NCBI RefSeq assembly: GCF_014695575.1
Contig: NZ_JACJOO010000008.1
Coordinates: forward strand, 1-64,000
Source: Leptolyngbya sp. FACHB-8
Lineage (GTDB): Bacteria; Cyanobacteriota; Cyanobacteriia; Elainellales; Elainellaceae
Reading direction: 5' to 3'
DNA: 64,000 nt
How positions within the stretch are numbered: position 1 is the stretch's first letter; every line of letters starts with the position of its first letter. Below the pieces are notes generated by a model. That model saw only the letters and a program-made list of their open reading frames with translations. It ran no database searches and was not told the DNA's origin. Positions 53,038-62,876 of the stretch are shown one piece after another. The position numbers and the translations under genes were made by a program.

Positions 53038-53766
53038 TTATCGCAACATTTCATCAGGGTTAAGGGGTGCACTGGTGGCGTCCAACGTGAGTGGCGCAGG
53101 GCTGGGTTGAGCTGCCTGATTAACAGGAGGTGAAGCTGGCTGCTGCGCTACAGGGGGCGTCGTACGACCTGTCGGGAGAGCAATGGTTAGATCTCGACTG
53201 GTATAGACGTAGACCTCGCCATCGGGCGTAAAGCGAACGCGATCGCCCCGTAATAGAACGCGCGATCGCTCCAGGGCTGACTCCAGGTTCTGAGATTGCT
53301 GGGTTGGTTCAAGGGTAGCCTGAAACAGCACAGTTTCCGAAGGCTTGGGCGCAACACCCAAGTTTTTCGCCTCCAGTTGCCAGGCTTCCTGGTACTGGCC
53401 AGAGGGGGCAACGCGCCACAGATTTAAGGCCGCTTCCCAGGTTCCCTGCTGAACGGTGGTGATCTGGCGGTCGAGGATGGTGTAGCTGGGTTCTTGGTTA
53501 AAGGACGCAGCTTCCGTCGTGTCCAGACGACGAATGGCCGACAGGCTCAGTTTTGTGCTTTCCGGTAGATTAGTATGGCCCGTTAGGCGGTAAACCCCTC
53601 CGGTTTCTGTGGCTTCTACTGCATCGATACTGAGATTGACGTCGACGGGTTCTCGTGAGACAAATGGGCTTGACAGAGGAATAGAGGTGCATCCGGCGAT
53701 CGCCCACAAGCTCACCACTACAAGCAAACATTTAAGGAGCACTGAGAGGGGTTTGAGTAGAAACAT
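53038..53766 (-). CDS. putative lipoprotein
   Basis: A 242-residue lipoprotein. The signal peptide ends in the lipobox WAIAGC (Cys about 21), so the mature protein should be membrane-anchored outside the cytoplasm. The body is beta-rich, without a recognised domain; the tail is rich in proline and alanine (TPPVAQQPASPPVNQAAQPS). ATG at 53766 begins the signal peptide. It is divergent from the cellulose-export barrel gene and may share regulation; a part in the export apparatus is speculation. Confidence 0.75.
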   Translation of the reverse strand: MFLLKPLSVLLKCLLVVVSLWAIAGCTSIPLSSPFVSREPVDVNLSIDAVEATETGGVYRLTGHTNLPESTKLSLSAIRRLDTTEAASFNQEPSYTILDRQITTVQQGTWEAALNLWRVAPSGQYQEAWQLEAKNLGVAPKPSETVLFQATLEPTQQSQNLESALERSRVLLRGDRVRFTPDGEVYVYTSRDLTIALPTGRTTPPVAQQPASPPVNQAAQPSPAPLTLDATSAPLNPDEMLR

Positions 53767-53953
53767 GGTGTATTCAGGGTGCGACAACAATCAGGTAACT
53801 CAATTTCTAATATACGTATGCCACTGAAATGCGCCTTTCCAAAAATGCCGCAGCATCTCGATTATGGGGCGCGCGCTAAAGCCCCAATTGTAAAGATAAA
53901 TACTTGCATTTTAGGAGTTTCTCTCAGCCGTGTGCCGTTCTGTGGATAAACAG

Positions 53954-55987
53954 ATGAAACAATATGTCTGGTTGGCTCCTATCACTCGTATTTCTTATTG
54001 GCTGAGCCTTTCAACTCCCCTGGCTTTAACCCTTGTTATCACGAACATCTGGCAGCTCCCTGTCCTGGCTAATGGGCTAGAGGAGCCGTTTTTCACGGAA
54101 AACCCTCAAGGTGCAGCTGAGTCATTGCCTGCTTCGCCGGGTTCTGACCCAAATTCTGTTGTCGCTCTGGTGCAAGATGTTACCGCACCGCCCGTAGAAG
54201 CATCTGTCTCTGATAGGCAGGTAGAGGCTTCTGCCTTGAATACCGCTACACAGGTTACAGCTTCAGCCGTACCGACTCCGGTAATCATTGCTCAATCACT
54301 CCCACAGATTGAGGTTCTACCGTCCAGTGCATCCGTTCCACCTTCCCCGGTCTCGCCTGTTACAACGGCAACTCCCGTAGGGGCCCCATCTTCAGGAACG
54401 GTGCAGGTGCAATGGGGGCAGGCGATCGCCCAAACTTTACCACCCCCGCCCCCGATTCCCGCTTCTATACCCACTTTTCGAGAGGAGGTCTTTGAAGCTC
54501 CCCCCGACCCAGCCTCGGCCCAGGCCCCGGTTTATGTTCTGGTCGTGCCGCCTACAACACCCGGTGCGATCCCGCTGTATCCCTCAGCACCGCTGGCTTC
54601 TGGAACTCCGGCAGTAGCCTATCCGGTTCCTGCGAATTCAGTACCTGTATATGGAACGCCTGGGGCTTATCCCGCTCCTGGGGCTTATCCCGCTCCTGGG
54701 GCTTATCCCGCTCCTGGGGCTTATCCCGCTCCTGGGGCTTATCCAGTTCCTGGGGCTTATCCAGTTCCAATGGCGGCCCCAGCTCCTATGGTTTATGCGA
54801 CGCCTGGAGCTTACCCAGCACCAATGGCGGCTCCAACTCCCGTGGTTTATGGAGTCCCGGCGGGCTATCCCCCTCCCATGGTTTATGCAACCCCAGGGGG
54901 ATACCCAAATCCGACGGTTGCACCCACTCAAGCAGGTTATGGGATTCCGGGGTATCCCGCGGCAACAACCTATGGAGCCCCGGCGGTGGCTCCGGGAGTT
55001 GCGCCCCCTCCGGCATCAGTGGTTCAGTCTCCTGAACCCACAATTCCCACAAGTGCTCTGACGCCCCCCTCTCTGGGTTTTCAGGGGGTTGCCATCTATG
55101 CAGCCGACGACTTCTCAGCCCGAGCCCGGTTAGCAGCGGTGTATCCCCTCAGTCCCCGAGTAGTGGTGGGCGGCACCCTGGACGTGATTACCGGGGATGA
55201 AGAGATTACCGACCTGGGGGATGAAGGGGTTGATATTAATGAACTCTATGTAACTGTGGCTCCTGAGAGCGTGCCTAACCTTCGTTTTACAGTGGGTCAG
55301 GTAGATCTCACGTCCTACTTCGATCGCAACAGCTTTGCGAAGGATGGAGCGAGCCAGTTTTTTAACGACATCTTTCAGACTAATCCGGCGTTAGCTGCGG
55401 CCAACATCGACTCGCGTCCTGGGGTTGTGGTGAACTGGAGCCTCAATGACAACCTGGAAGCACGAGTTGCAGGGTTCTCTTCCGGTGAAAGTATTGGAGA
55501 TTTTCAACTGGATGGCTTTGCGGGAGAACTGGGCTTTCGGGTGGGGAACGCCATTTTGCGAGGCACCTATGTCTCCTCGCGTGACACTGATATTTCCGGT
55601 GATGCCGATTCTGATCGCCTGGAAGCTTACGGCCTGAACGCAGAGACGTTTATCCCCGACCTTAACCTGGGATTGTTTGCGCGCTACGGCCAACTCAATA
55701 GCCTGGGAGATGATTTTGAGGCCGATACCTATAGCTTTGGTTTCAGCTTCCTGGATCTACTGATGCAGAACGATCGCCTGGGAGTGGCCTATGGTCGCAA
55801 CCTCTCGGATGAGGTGAACCGCGATCGCAATAATCCCGTGCCGGATGCCCTGGAGCTTTTCTACGACTTCCCGGTCTTACCCAATTTGCGACTAGGATTT
55901 ACCCTGCAACAGATTGATGATTTCTCAGAAACTATTGCAGGGTTGCGGGTTCGCACGGATTTTGACATTACACCCAGATCAAGGTAG
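53954..55987 (+). CDS. outer-membrane beta-barrel protein with tyrosine-proline repeats (candidate cellulose pore)
   Basis: About 677 residues from ATG at 53954. The signal peptide ends near LPVLANGLEE. Residues about 30-380 are low-complexity and rich in P, A and V, with GAYPAP/PMAAP repeats. Residues about 390-677 are beta-strand-rich with alternating aromatic ends (LSPRVVVGGTLDVITGDEEI, LRLGFTLQQIDDF) typical of an outer-membrane barrel. It lies seven bases before a TPR gene; BcsC of proteobacteria combines a TPR part and a barrel in one chain, so here they appear as two proteins. The role as cellulose pore is inferred from context; it could be a general porin. Confidence 0.75.
   Translation: MKQYVWLAPITRISYWLSLSTPLALTLVITNIWQLPVLANGLEEPFFTENPQGAAESLPASPGSDPNSVVALVQDVTAPPVEASVSDRQVEASALNTATQVTASAVPTPVIIAQSLPQIEVLPSSASVPPSPVSPVTTATPVGAPSSGTVQVQWGQAIAQTLPPPPPIPASIPTFREEVFEAPPDPASAQAPVYVLVVPPTTPGAIPLYPSAPLASGTPAVAYPVPANSVPVYGTPGAYPAPGAYPAPGAYPAPGAYPAPGAYPVPGAYPVPMAAPAPMVYATPGAYPAPMAAPTPVVYGVPAGYPPPMVYATPGGYPNPTVAPTQAGYGIPGYPAATTYGAPAVAPGVAPPPASVVQSPEPTIPTSALTPPSLGFQGVAIYAADDFSARARLAAVYPLSPRVVVGGTLDVITGDEEITDLGDEGVDINELYVTVAPESVPNLRFTVGQVDLTSYFDRNSFAKDGASQFFNDIFQTNPALAAANIDSRPGVVVNWSLNDNLEARVAGFSSGESIGDFQLDGFAGELGFRVGNAILRGTYVSSRDTDISGDADSDRLEAYGLNAETFIPDLNLGLFARYGQLNSLGDDFEADTYSFGFSFLDLLMQNDRLGVAYGRNLSDEVNRDRNNPVPDALELFYDFPVLPNLRLGFTLQQIDDFSETIAGLRVRTDFDITPRSR
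54659..54766 (+). repeat. tandem repeat of an 18-bp unit, six copies
   Basis: The unit CCTGGGGCTTATCCCGCT repeats six times; the last two units end AGTT. It encodes PGAYPA/PGAYPV. Downstream the repeat degrades to MAAPTP/MVYATPGAYP versions, suggesting growth by slippage and copy-number variability. Confidence 0.85.
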
Positions 55988-55994
55988 GCAGAGC

Positions 55995-58307
55995 ATGATG
56001 CAAGCTTATAAAGGGGTTCCAACCCTGATGGGCGTGGCCATAGCCAGCATCATCGTCGGTTCACCCATCGTCGGGCTGGCTCAGGCAAGCCCAGACCTGA
56101 CTATCGCTCAGACCACCCCGATCCCCGCAGCCCTTCAGCGAGCTTACGGTTTGCTAGGACGGGGATTGGTCGATCAGGCAATTAGCGAGTTTGAGCGCTA
56201 TCTGCGGCAAAACTCCGAATCTTTGGAAGGACAGTTGGGGGTGGCGATCGCCTATCGCCGGGCCGGCCGTGATGCGGATGCGTTGCAAGCTTACGAGCGC
56301 GTATTGCAACTAGACCCCGGCAATACGCTGGCCCTCTCCAGTATTGGGTTATTGGGCGAGTACCGCCCCGAGTGGCAGGCCCGAGGCATTGAAGCCCTGA
56401 CAACCCTATTGCAACGGGAGCCAAATAATACAGAAGCTCGCGCTCAGCGGGCCAAGCTGTACTTTTACCAGGGGCGATTAGCCGAGGCGATCGCTGATTA
56501 CGATCGAGTCATCGCCCAAAACCCTGATCCAGCCGTTCTCAGCACAGCGGCAGAAGTTTACACCTATGGCGGTGATCCGGCCCGTGGCCTGGAGTTATTT
56601 AATCGCCTGCGAGCCCAGGGAGCTACGCTTTCCCCCAGTAGCACACTTGCCTATGCGGTGGCCCTGCGAGAAACAGGCGATCCGGCTCAGGCAGCGGCCC
56701 TGCTAGATGCCCAACTGCGCCGCTCCCAACGGTTAGATGAGAATGCAATTCGACTACGCTCGGCATTGGCGATCGCCTACGCCGACCTGGGGCAATTAGC
56801 TCAGGCGGAAGCCACCGTTGCTCCCCTGCGAGGGCGGCAGGATGCCCGATTGGATTTAGCTCGGGCGCTCAATAGTATGGCTGCATTGCAACCGGGCTAC
56901 CAGGCGGAGGTGGCGGCGCTCTATCGGCAGGTGTTGACGGAAGCACCGACGGTGGACACGGCGATCGCCCGAGAAGCTGCCGATGTCCTGAGCGGCATCC
57001 CTTCAGAACGGTTGTTGGCTTTGCAGCTTTACGAGCAACTGGTCTTACAACAGCCCAACGACTATGGTTTGCAGATCCGTCGATTGGTGCTGGCGACCCA
57101 GGCGGGGCGATTGTCTCGTTCGGCTCTGGCTCAGCAGTTGCAGCAGACATTTCCAACCTTGCCAGGAGAAGCAGGGCAGTTGCGAGCGATCGCCCAGGCT
57201 CTCGTCCTTCTCGATCCACCCGATCCCCAATTGCTGCCGTTATTTGAGGCACTCCAGGGGGCAGGGGTGAATGAACCCCTGCTGACCTTCCGCATGGCCC
57301 AAATGCGCATTCAGACGAATGACTTGGCAGGAGCAAGAGCCCTGTTGGCGTCCTACTCTGCGACACCTGCTGGAAGCCGGAACATGAACGGCATCTTACT
57401 CCTGATGGCCGCCATCGATCAGAAGGAGGGCAACCTAGAGGCAGCGGCCCAACGCTATACCAGCCTGCTGACCAGCGGCATTACTGACCCTGCTGCAATT
57501 GATGGAGCGTTGCAAGGACTGGCCGGCATCCGGCAACAACAGGGGCGAGTGGGGGAAGCCCTGGCTATTTATGACCAACTGGTAGCCCGTAATCCTCAAG
57601 ATTTCAACCGGCAATTGGGACGGGCCAGCCTCGCTTACCAGGCCAATCTGATCTCTGAAGCTCAGGCGACAGCGTATCTTACAGCCTGGTTGCAAACGCC
57701 GAATGCTGAGGTATCGCCGGAGTTGGTGAGCCTGGTCAGTATTCTGCCTCCCAATCCTCAGCAGGAGAACCTGTATCGGCAGCTTTTAGCTGCTAACCCA
57801 ACGGATACGGGGCTACAGCTACGGTTGGCCCAGGTGATTGCACTGCGTAACCCAGCCGAGGCAGAAGCGCTCATCCGCCAGTTGATTGCCCAGGACCCCG
57901 ATAACCTGGGGGGTTACTTTGTGCAGGGGCAACTGGCTCAGCAGTTAGGAAACCTAACCCTGGCCAGTGAAACCTACGAGGGGATTTTGGCTCGAGATCC
58001 CAATAATGCCGATGCCCTATCGGCTCTCGCTGGGGTGCGATTCCAGCAGCGGCAATTTCAGGAGGCCGAGCGGCTTTATAGCGAAGTTCTCGACCTCAAT
58101 CCCCAAAACATGACAGCCCGCACGGCTCGCATTCAACTACAGGCTGCCCAGGGGCGGCCCATGGAAGCACGGCAACAACTGCAAGGGTTGCAGCAAGAAC
58201 AGGCAGCTACCGGAAGTGTCAATCCGGCCCTTGCCGCAGAAGTTCAGCGGATTGAGGAAGGCATGTTGCAACAACGGGGATTTCAACCCCCGTGGGAGCG
58301 GTATTAG
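55995..58307 (+). CDS. periplasmic TPR protein of the cellulose operon (BcsC-TPR-like)
   Basis: 770 residues. The signal peptide ends near GLAQASPD. Almost all the rest is tetratricopeptide helical pairs, for example LQRAYGLLGRGLVDQAISEF, LSSIGLLGEY and the last set ALAGVRFQQRQFQEAERLYS. The length and position resemble the TPR half of BcsC, which guides the glucan chain through the periplasm. ATG at 55995 is seven bases after the barrel gene stop. No barrel domain is attached. It probably binds the outer-membrane barrel protein (inference). A terminator hairpin follows 81 bases after the stop. Confidence 0.83.
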   Translation: MMQAYKGVPTLMGVAIASIIVGSPIVGLAQASPDLTIAQTTPIPAALQRAYGLLGRGLVDQAISEFERYLRQNSESLEGQLGVAIAYRRAGRDADALQAYERVLQLDPGNTLALSSIGLLGEYRPEWQARGIEALTTLLQREPNNTEARAQRAKLYFYQGRLAEAIADYDRVIAQNPDPAVLSTAAEVYTYGGDPARGLELFNRLRAQGATLSPSSTLAYAVALRETGDPAQAAALLDAQLRRSQRLDENAIRLRSALAIAYADLGQLAQAEATVAPLRGRQDARLDLARALNSMAALQPGYQAEVAALYRQVLTEAPTVDTAIAREAADVLSGIPSERLLALQLYEQLVLQQPNDYGLQIRRLVLATQAGRLSRSALAQQLQQTFPTLPGEAGQLRAIAQALVLLDPPDPQLLPLFEALQGAGVNEPLLTFRMAQMRIQTNDLAGARALLASYSATPAGSRNMNGILLLMAAIDQKEGNLEAAAQRYTSLLTSGITDPAAIDGALQGLAGIRQQQGRVGEALAIYDQLVARNPQDFNRQLGRASLAYQANLISEAQATAYLTAWLQTPNAEVSPELVSLVSILPPNPQQENLYRQLLAANPTDTGLQLRLAQVIALRNPAEAEALIRQLIAQDPDNLGGYFVQGQLAQQLGNLTLASETYEGILARDPNNADALSALAGVRFQQRQFQEAERLYSEVLDLNPQNMTARTARIQLQAAQGRPMEARQQLQGLQQEQAATGSVNPALAAEVQRIEEGMLQQRGFQPPWERY

Positions 58308-58387
58308 AAGGCGGAGGGCGATCGCCTCTCTACTTATTCGACGCCCCTAGCAAGCTGTTTTCTAACTGGCTCTCCTTATAAATGATT

Positions 58388-58412
58388 CAGAAGGGCTGCT
58401 ATAGCCCTTCTG
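58388..58412 (+). terminator. terminator hairpin after the TPR gene
   Basis: CAGAAGGGCT (58388-58397) is complementary to 58403-58412 around GCTAT. No T-run. The gap to the bcsZ start holds AT-rich sequence and perhaps a second promoter; no other gene is evident. Confidence 0.5.
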
Positions 58413-58989
58413 CCGAAAAACACGACTTAAATTCGTACAGCAACATCAAGATTAGCTAACAGAAAATACCACCCTTCAACACCCATTGTGGAGATATTGC
58501 AAATCTCCTACTTTCGGCTACCCCTGAATATGTCTTTAGGAGGATACAAAGTGAAAAGTAGTTATTTTTTGAAAAATTCCATGCTTTTTGTCATATCAAT
58601 CTCTAAAAGTAGAAGGCCAGATTGAGCTATGGCTTCAGTCGGCAAAATTTTCTCTATTCCTTGTCTAGCAAGGATCACAGATCTTAATTTAGATTTTATC
58701 CATTTGTAGTTTTATTGAATAAACTACTAGGAAATAAGCCTTTTGGTTGATAGACAGCTTTAAAAGCTATCTATACGAGTTATCCATATTGAGCGGATTT
58801 AATGTTTCGTTGGAATTACCTAACGTTTTCATTAAGAGATTACAAAGTAGGCCTCAAACATCTTCTTTAGATCCAAAAATCCGCAATTATAACCATGAGC
58901 AGGTCGGGTTAATTTGTTCCATGCCGAAATCATTTGGATGGTCGAGCATCGCCCGCACATTCTGGGCGTTTCATAAACCGAATTCCCCC

Positions 58990-60276
58990 ATGAGGCTGAC
59001 CCTTTCGTTGATGGGCTGGTCACTGATTGGCGTGATGGGTTGGGGCTTAACAGGATGCGTCAACGTCCAGGATCAGGCAAAAGCTTCTAATACCACACCC
59101 CCACCAGAAACCAGTACAGCGTCGGCCTCACCCACATCGAATGGTGCAGCATTGTCCGCAGAACCCTGGTTGGCCGGGTTATCTGACGCGGACCAGACCA
59201 TTTTGAAAGAGAGCTGGCAAGCCTACAAACAACGGTTCATCCAGAACGATGGCCGCGTGATTGATTGGGAGAGCCAGAGCCGCACCGTTTCTGAAGGGCA
59301 AGCCTACGCCATGCTCCGAGCCGTGTGGATGGATGACCCCGAAACTTTTGAGAAAACCCTTGCCTGGGCCGAGAGCAACCTGCAACGGTGGCAGGGCGAT
59401 CGCCAGGTAGATTCACTCTGGGCCTGGAAGTGGGGCCAGAAGCCGGATCAGAGCTGGGGCACGATTGATGCCAATTTTGCCAGCGATGCCGATGTGGATG
59501 CGATCGCCGCCCTCATCCTCGCCTCCCGCCGTTGGAATCAGCCCGAATACCTAACGCTGGCCCGTACCAAACTCAAGGATCTGTGGCAACAAGCCGTCAT
59601 TGACGAAAGCAATACTCTCTACCTGCTTCCCGGCCCGGCACAGGCGTTCCGCCCCCAACCCGACGAGGTTCTCCTCAACCCCTCCTACTTGTTTCCCTCA
59701 GCATTTCGGCTGTTTGCCCAGGTGGATGACACCCATGATTGGATGCGGCTCGTGGAGGACAGCTATGGCTTGTTAGAAAATGCTGCCACGCTCTCGAATG
59801 TCGGGTTGCCCAGCGACTGGGTTCGGGTCAACCTTCGCACCCAAAGTGTTCAACCGGTCCTCAATCAGGAGTCGTTGTCCTCTCAGTATGGGTTTGATGC
59901 CTACCGGGTCTGGTGGCGGGTCACGTTAGACGCCCAGTGGTTTAAGGAGGAGCGGGCGATCGCATTTCTACGCCAGAGCCTTGACCATCCCAAATCCTTA
60001 TGGAAGGCAGAGCAGCAAATTCCCGCTCGCATTGATCTAGCCGGAAAACCCCTAGTGCCCTACGAGGCAACCGCCCAGTACGCCATGCTCTACGCAGCGT
60101 TCCAGGTGGTGGACCCGGCGATCGCCGCTGAACTCCACCCCAAACTTCTATCCACTTACCAAAATGGCATCTGGGATAACCCCAATGCTTATTACGTGCA
60201 AAACCTCGCCTGGTTTGGTTTATCCACGCCGGTGCTGGTGCCGGACACGCTCCTGCAGGCCCGGCCCACACCTTAA
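58990..60276 (+). CDS. bcsZ: GH8 cellulase lipoprotein of the cellulose operon
   Basis: About 428 residues from ATG at 58990, chosen because it begins a lipoprotein signal peptide with lipobox GLTGC (Cys about 23). ATG at 58921 is an alternative. The GH8 (alpha/alpha-barrel) domain covers about 60-420: the catalytic acid Glu102 in VSEGQAYAML, the second catalytic region DADVDAIAALILA, and the wall segment PSYLFPSAFRLFA. BcsZ hydrolyses beta-1,4-glucan and is needed for orderly cellulose export in proteobacteria. A lipid-anchored form differs from the soluble periplasmic enzyme of E. coli. bcsB follows 65 bases downstream. Confidence 0.88.
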   Translation: MRLTLSLMGWSLIGVMGWGLTGCVNVQDQAKASNTTPPPETSTASASPTSNGAALSAEPWLAGLSDADQTILKESWQAYKQRFIQNDGRVIDWESQSRTVSEGQAYAMLRAVWMDDPETFEKTLAWAESNLQRWQGDRQVDSLWAWKWGQKPDQSWGTIDANFASDADVDAIAALILASRRWNQPEYLTLARTKLKDLWQQAVIDESNTLYLLPGPAQAFRPQPDEVLLNPSYLFPSAFRLFAQVDDTHDWMRLVEDSYGLLENAATLSNVGLPSDWVRVNLRTQSVQPVLNQESLSSQYGFDAYRVWWRVTLDAQWFKEERAIAFLRQSLDHPKSLWKAEQQIPARIDLAGKPLVPYEATAQYAMLYAAFQVVDPAIAAELHPKLLSTYQNGIWDNPNAYYVQNLAWFGLSTPVLVPDTLLQARPTP

Positions 60277-60341
60277 CGACAACGTTGTATCCCTGGTCGT
60301 ATCGGGGCTTTCCGGTCACCCTTTTGTCCTACAGAGTTTCT

Positions 60342-62876
60342 ATGTCTCACCCACGTCGGTCAACTTCTAACCCGTTCACCCGATTGTGCCATTGGCCCCG
60401 ATGGCGGCGTTTTTTAGTGGTATCACTCAGCGGATGTCTGGGGATTTTGCTGCTTCAGGGCTTGCCCTCCCTGGCCCAATCCACTGATGCTCCTATCCGG
60501 CAGCAAGAAAACCAGGTGATTGAGCAATTTGCTCCAGTTCCCGTCCAAACCCCAAAGCCTGCGAGTCGACCTGTTTACCGTCCTCGTCCGGCAGCGGCAC
60601 CCCGCCGTGAGCGTCCTGCAACTGCGGAGTCTGCACCTCGCTCGCCCCGCACCCAGCCTGCTTCCCGTCCCTCCCGTTCCTCCCGTCCCTCTAATCGCCC
60701 TGCGGTGACTGCTACCGAGGCCCCATCGAGTTCGTCGGCTCCCGCCGAGGAGCCCACCCTCAACCAATACATTCTGGAATTTAACCGCAGCCCAGTCGTG
60801 GGAAATCGCTTTCGGTTAGAAGGACGGATGAACGAGGCCCGCCTTGGGTTTACCCGACCGACGAGTTGGAAAGTGCGATCGGCTAAGGCCATGATTCGGT
60901 TTCAACACTCGCCGCAGTTGTTGAGCGATCGCTCCTCCATGACGGTGCGGGTGAATGGCACTAGCGTCGGCACCATTCCCCTCAATCGCAAGGGCTCTGA
61001 AATTGGGCAGGCATTGTTCAACATTCCACCCAACCTGATTCAGAATTTCAACGAAATCTCCATGCTGGTGCAACAGACCGATTCCGCTGAGTGCCCCGCC
61101 CTGAATGACCCGGATTTGTGGACGGAGATTTTGCCCGATTCTAAACTAATCTTCAGCTTTGAATCTCAGGATGTTCCCCTGGATTTTGCCCGCTATCCCT
61201 ATCCTCTCCTCGATCCACTGGGGTTAGATCCTGAGCAACTGGCCTACCTCCAACCGGCCCAGATGACCGATGCCTGGTTGACGGCAGTGGCCCGCATGCA
61301 AGCCTCCTTTGGGCGGCAAGAACGGTTCCGTCCTATCCAAACTCGCCTGATTCAATCAGTTGATGATCTGCGTTCAAATGAACGGCTGATCGTGCTGGGC
61401 ACCCCAGCAGAGCAACCCGTTCTCAGCACCCTGTCTCTACCACTCCCGGTAAAAGATGGGCAATTGGTCGATGCCAATAAGTCCCCCCTGGGAGGAGATA
61501 CAGGAGTTTTGATGTTGGCCACCACTCGGGATGGCGATGCGCCAGTGTTGGTAGCAACGGCGAATACGGCAGCCGGGGTCGATAAAGCGGTGCAGTTTCT
61601 GGTGCAACCCGATCGCCAACTCAGCGCCGGACAGCTCATTACAGTAAGCCAGACGAGCAAGGCAGAATCGCCTGCGCCCCGGCAGTGGCCCCGTTATCTG
61701 CCCAGCGATCGCAATTCGTTCACCCTGGCTGATTTACAACGGGGAGATGGCAGCTCCTATCAGGACATGACGGTACGGGGTGCTTTGCCACCTGCGATCG
61801 CTATCGACTTTCGCCCCCTGCCCGATGAGAAGCTCCTACCCGGTAGCTCCCTGATATTGGACTATAGCTACAGCCCTCAGATCAATCCCCGAGGAGCTTC
61901 AGTGGAGGTGCGGTTGGATGATGTGGCGATCGCCGGAAAGCAGCTAACCTCCGTCAAGGGAGGACACGATCGTCTACGTGTGGAATTACCCGCTGACCTG
62001 ATTACGCCCACCTCAAAGCTGACGGTGCAGTTCATTCTGCCCCCCCTTCAGGGCAGCACCTGTACTCAGAGCATTGATAACCAGATGTGGGCGACGGTCT
62101 ACGCGGACAGCACTCGGTTTAAGGTAAAACGCGAACAGGTGGTGAATTTGCCTGACCTGAAGCTGCTGCAAGCGGGCTTTCCCCTGACCGCTCCTCAGGA
62201 TCTATCCGCGACGGCAATTGTTTTACCCAACGAACCCACCGGAGGGGATTTGCTCACCCTGGTGCAGGTAGCCGAGCGCCTGGGCCGCCTGAGCGACTCT
62301 GACGCCATCCAACTGGCCGTACATCGGCAGAATAGCTTGCCGCAGGAAGCCCGAGACCAGAAGAATTTGGTGGGCATTGGCGTGCGCGATCGCTTCCCCC
62401 TCCCCGACGTGTTCGCCAGCAATGGGTTTACCCTGGGCAACTTCTTCGCTCGACAGCAAGATCAGACCCAGATTCAAACCCTGCCTGATGGAGAAGGAGT
62501 GGTGCGATCAGTGGTGTCACCCTGGAACTCTCATCGCGTTCTGTTGGGGCTTACAGCTCAAAGTGATGCCGGGTTAAGTGAAGTGCGCGACCTCTTCCGC
62601 AACGACTCCCTCTTCTTCCAGTTGGAGGGAGATACGGCTCTGGTGAGCAGTAACACTGATAACCCAGCTCCCTATGATGCCAATGCTTACACCGTAAAGT
62701 TCTTGCAATCCGTGCCCCAAGTGCAGATTGGACGGCGATCGCCCCTACGCGTGGCCTCCCAGTTTTTGCAAGACCACTGGCTGGCCCTACCCGTTGGAAT
62801 TTTCTGCTCGGCACTGCTGCTGTTTGGTGCATCGCAGTTTTATCTGAACCAGTTCAATCGTTCCGGAGATGAGTGA
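60342..62876 (+). CDS. bcsB: cellulose synthase regulatory/periplasmic subunit BcsB
   Basis: 844 residues. The signal peptide (FLVVSLSGCLGILLLQGLPS) is followed by a proline/arginine-rich stretch (about 40-130), then carbohydrate-binding and flavodoxin-like domains of BcsB (about 140-790), with the CPALNDPDLWTEI segment and repeated jelly-roll strands. One C-terminal membrane helix (WLALPVGIFCSALLLFGASQ) anchors it in the inner membrane, where BcsB activates BcsA. ATG at 60342 is preferred; a frame start at 60285 adds sequence before the signal. Its TGA overlaps the bcsA ATG by one base. Confidence 0.92.
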   Translation: MSHPRRSTSNPFTRLCHWPRWRRFLVVSLSGCLGILLLQGLPSLAQSTDAPIRQQENQVIEQFAPVPVQTPKPASRPVYRPRPAAAPRRERPATAESAPRSPRTQPASRPSRSSRPSNRPAVTATEAPSSSSAPAEEPTLNQYILEFNRSPVVGNRFRLEGRMNEARLGFTRPTSWKVRSAKAMIRFQHSPQLLSDRSSMTVRVNGTSVGTIPLNRKGSEIGQALFNIPPNLIQNFNEISMLVQQTDSAECPALNDPDLWTEILPDSKLIFSFESQDVPLDFARYPYPLLDPLGLDPEQLAYLQPAQMTDAWLTAVARMQASFGRQERFRPIQTRLIQSVDDLRSNERLIVLGTPAEQPVLSTLSLPLPVKDGQLVDANKSPLGGDTGVLMLATTRDGDAPVLVATANTAAGVDKAVQFLVQPDRQLSAGQLITVSQTSKAESPAPRQWPRYLPSDRNSFTLADLQRGDGSSYQDMTVRGALPPAIAIDFRPLPDEKLLPGSSLILDYSYSPQINPRGASVEVRLDDVAIAGKQLTSVKGGHDRLRVELPADLITPTSKLTVQFILPPLQGSTCTQSIDNQMWATVYADSTRFKVKREQVVNLPDLKLLQAGFPLTAPQDLSATAIVLPNEPTGGDLLTLVQVAERLGRLSDSDAIQLAVHRQNSLPQEARDQKNLVGIGVRDRFPLPDVFASNGFTLGNFFARQQDQTQIQTLPDGEGVVRSVVSPWNSHRVLLGLTAQSDAGLSEVRDLFRNDSLFFQLEGDTALVSSNTDNPAPYDANAYTVKFLQSVPQVQIGRRSPLRVASQFLQDHWLALPVGIFCSALLLFGASQFYLNQFNRSGDE

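Noticed and set aside
54552-55061. Several frames rich in LGLIPL or ERDKPQ repeats
   Set aside because: They are other-frame readings of the 18-bp tandem repeat of the barrel protein.
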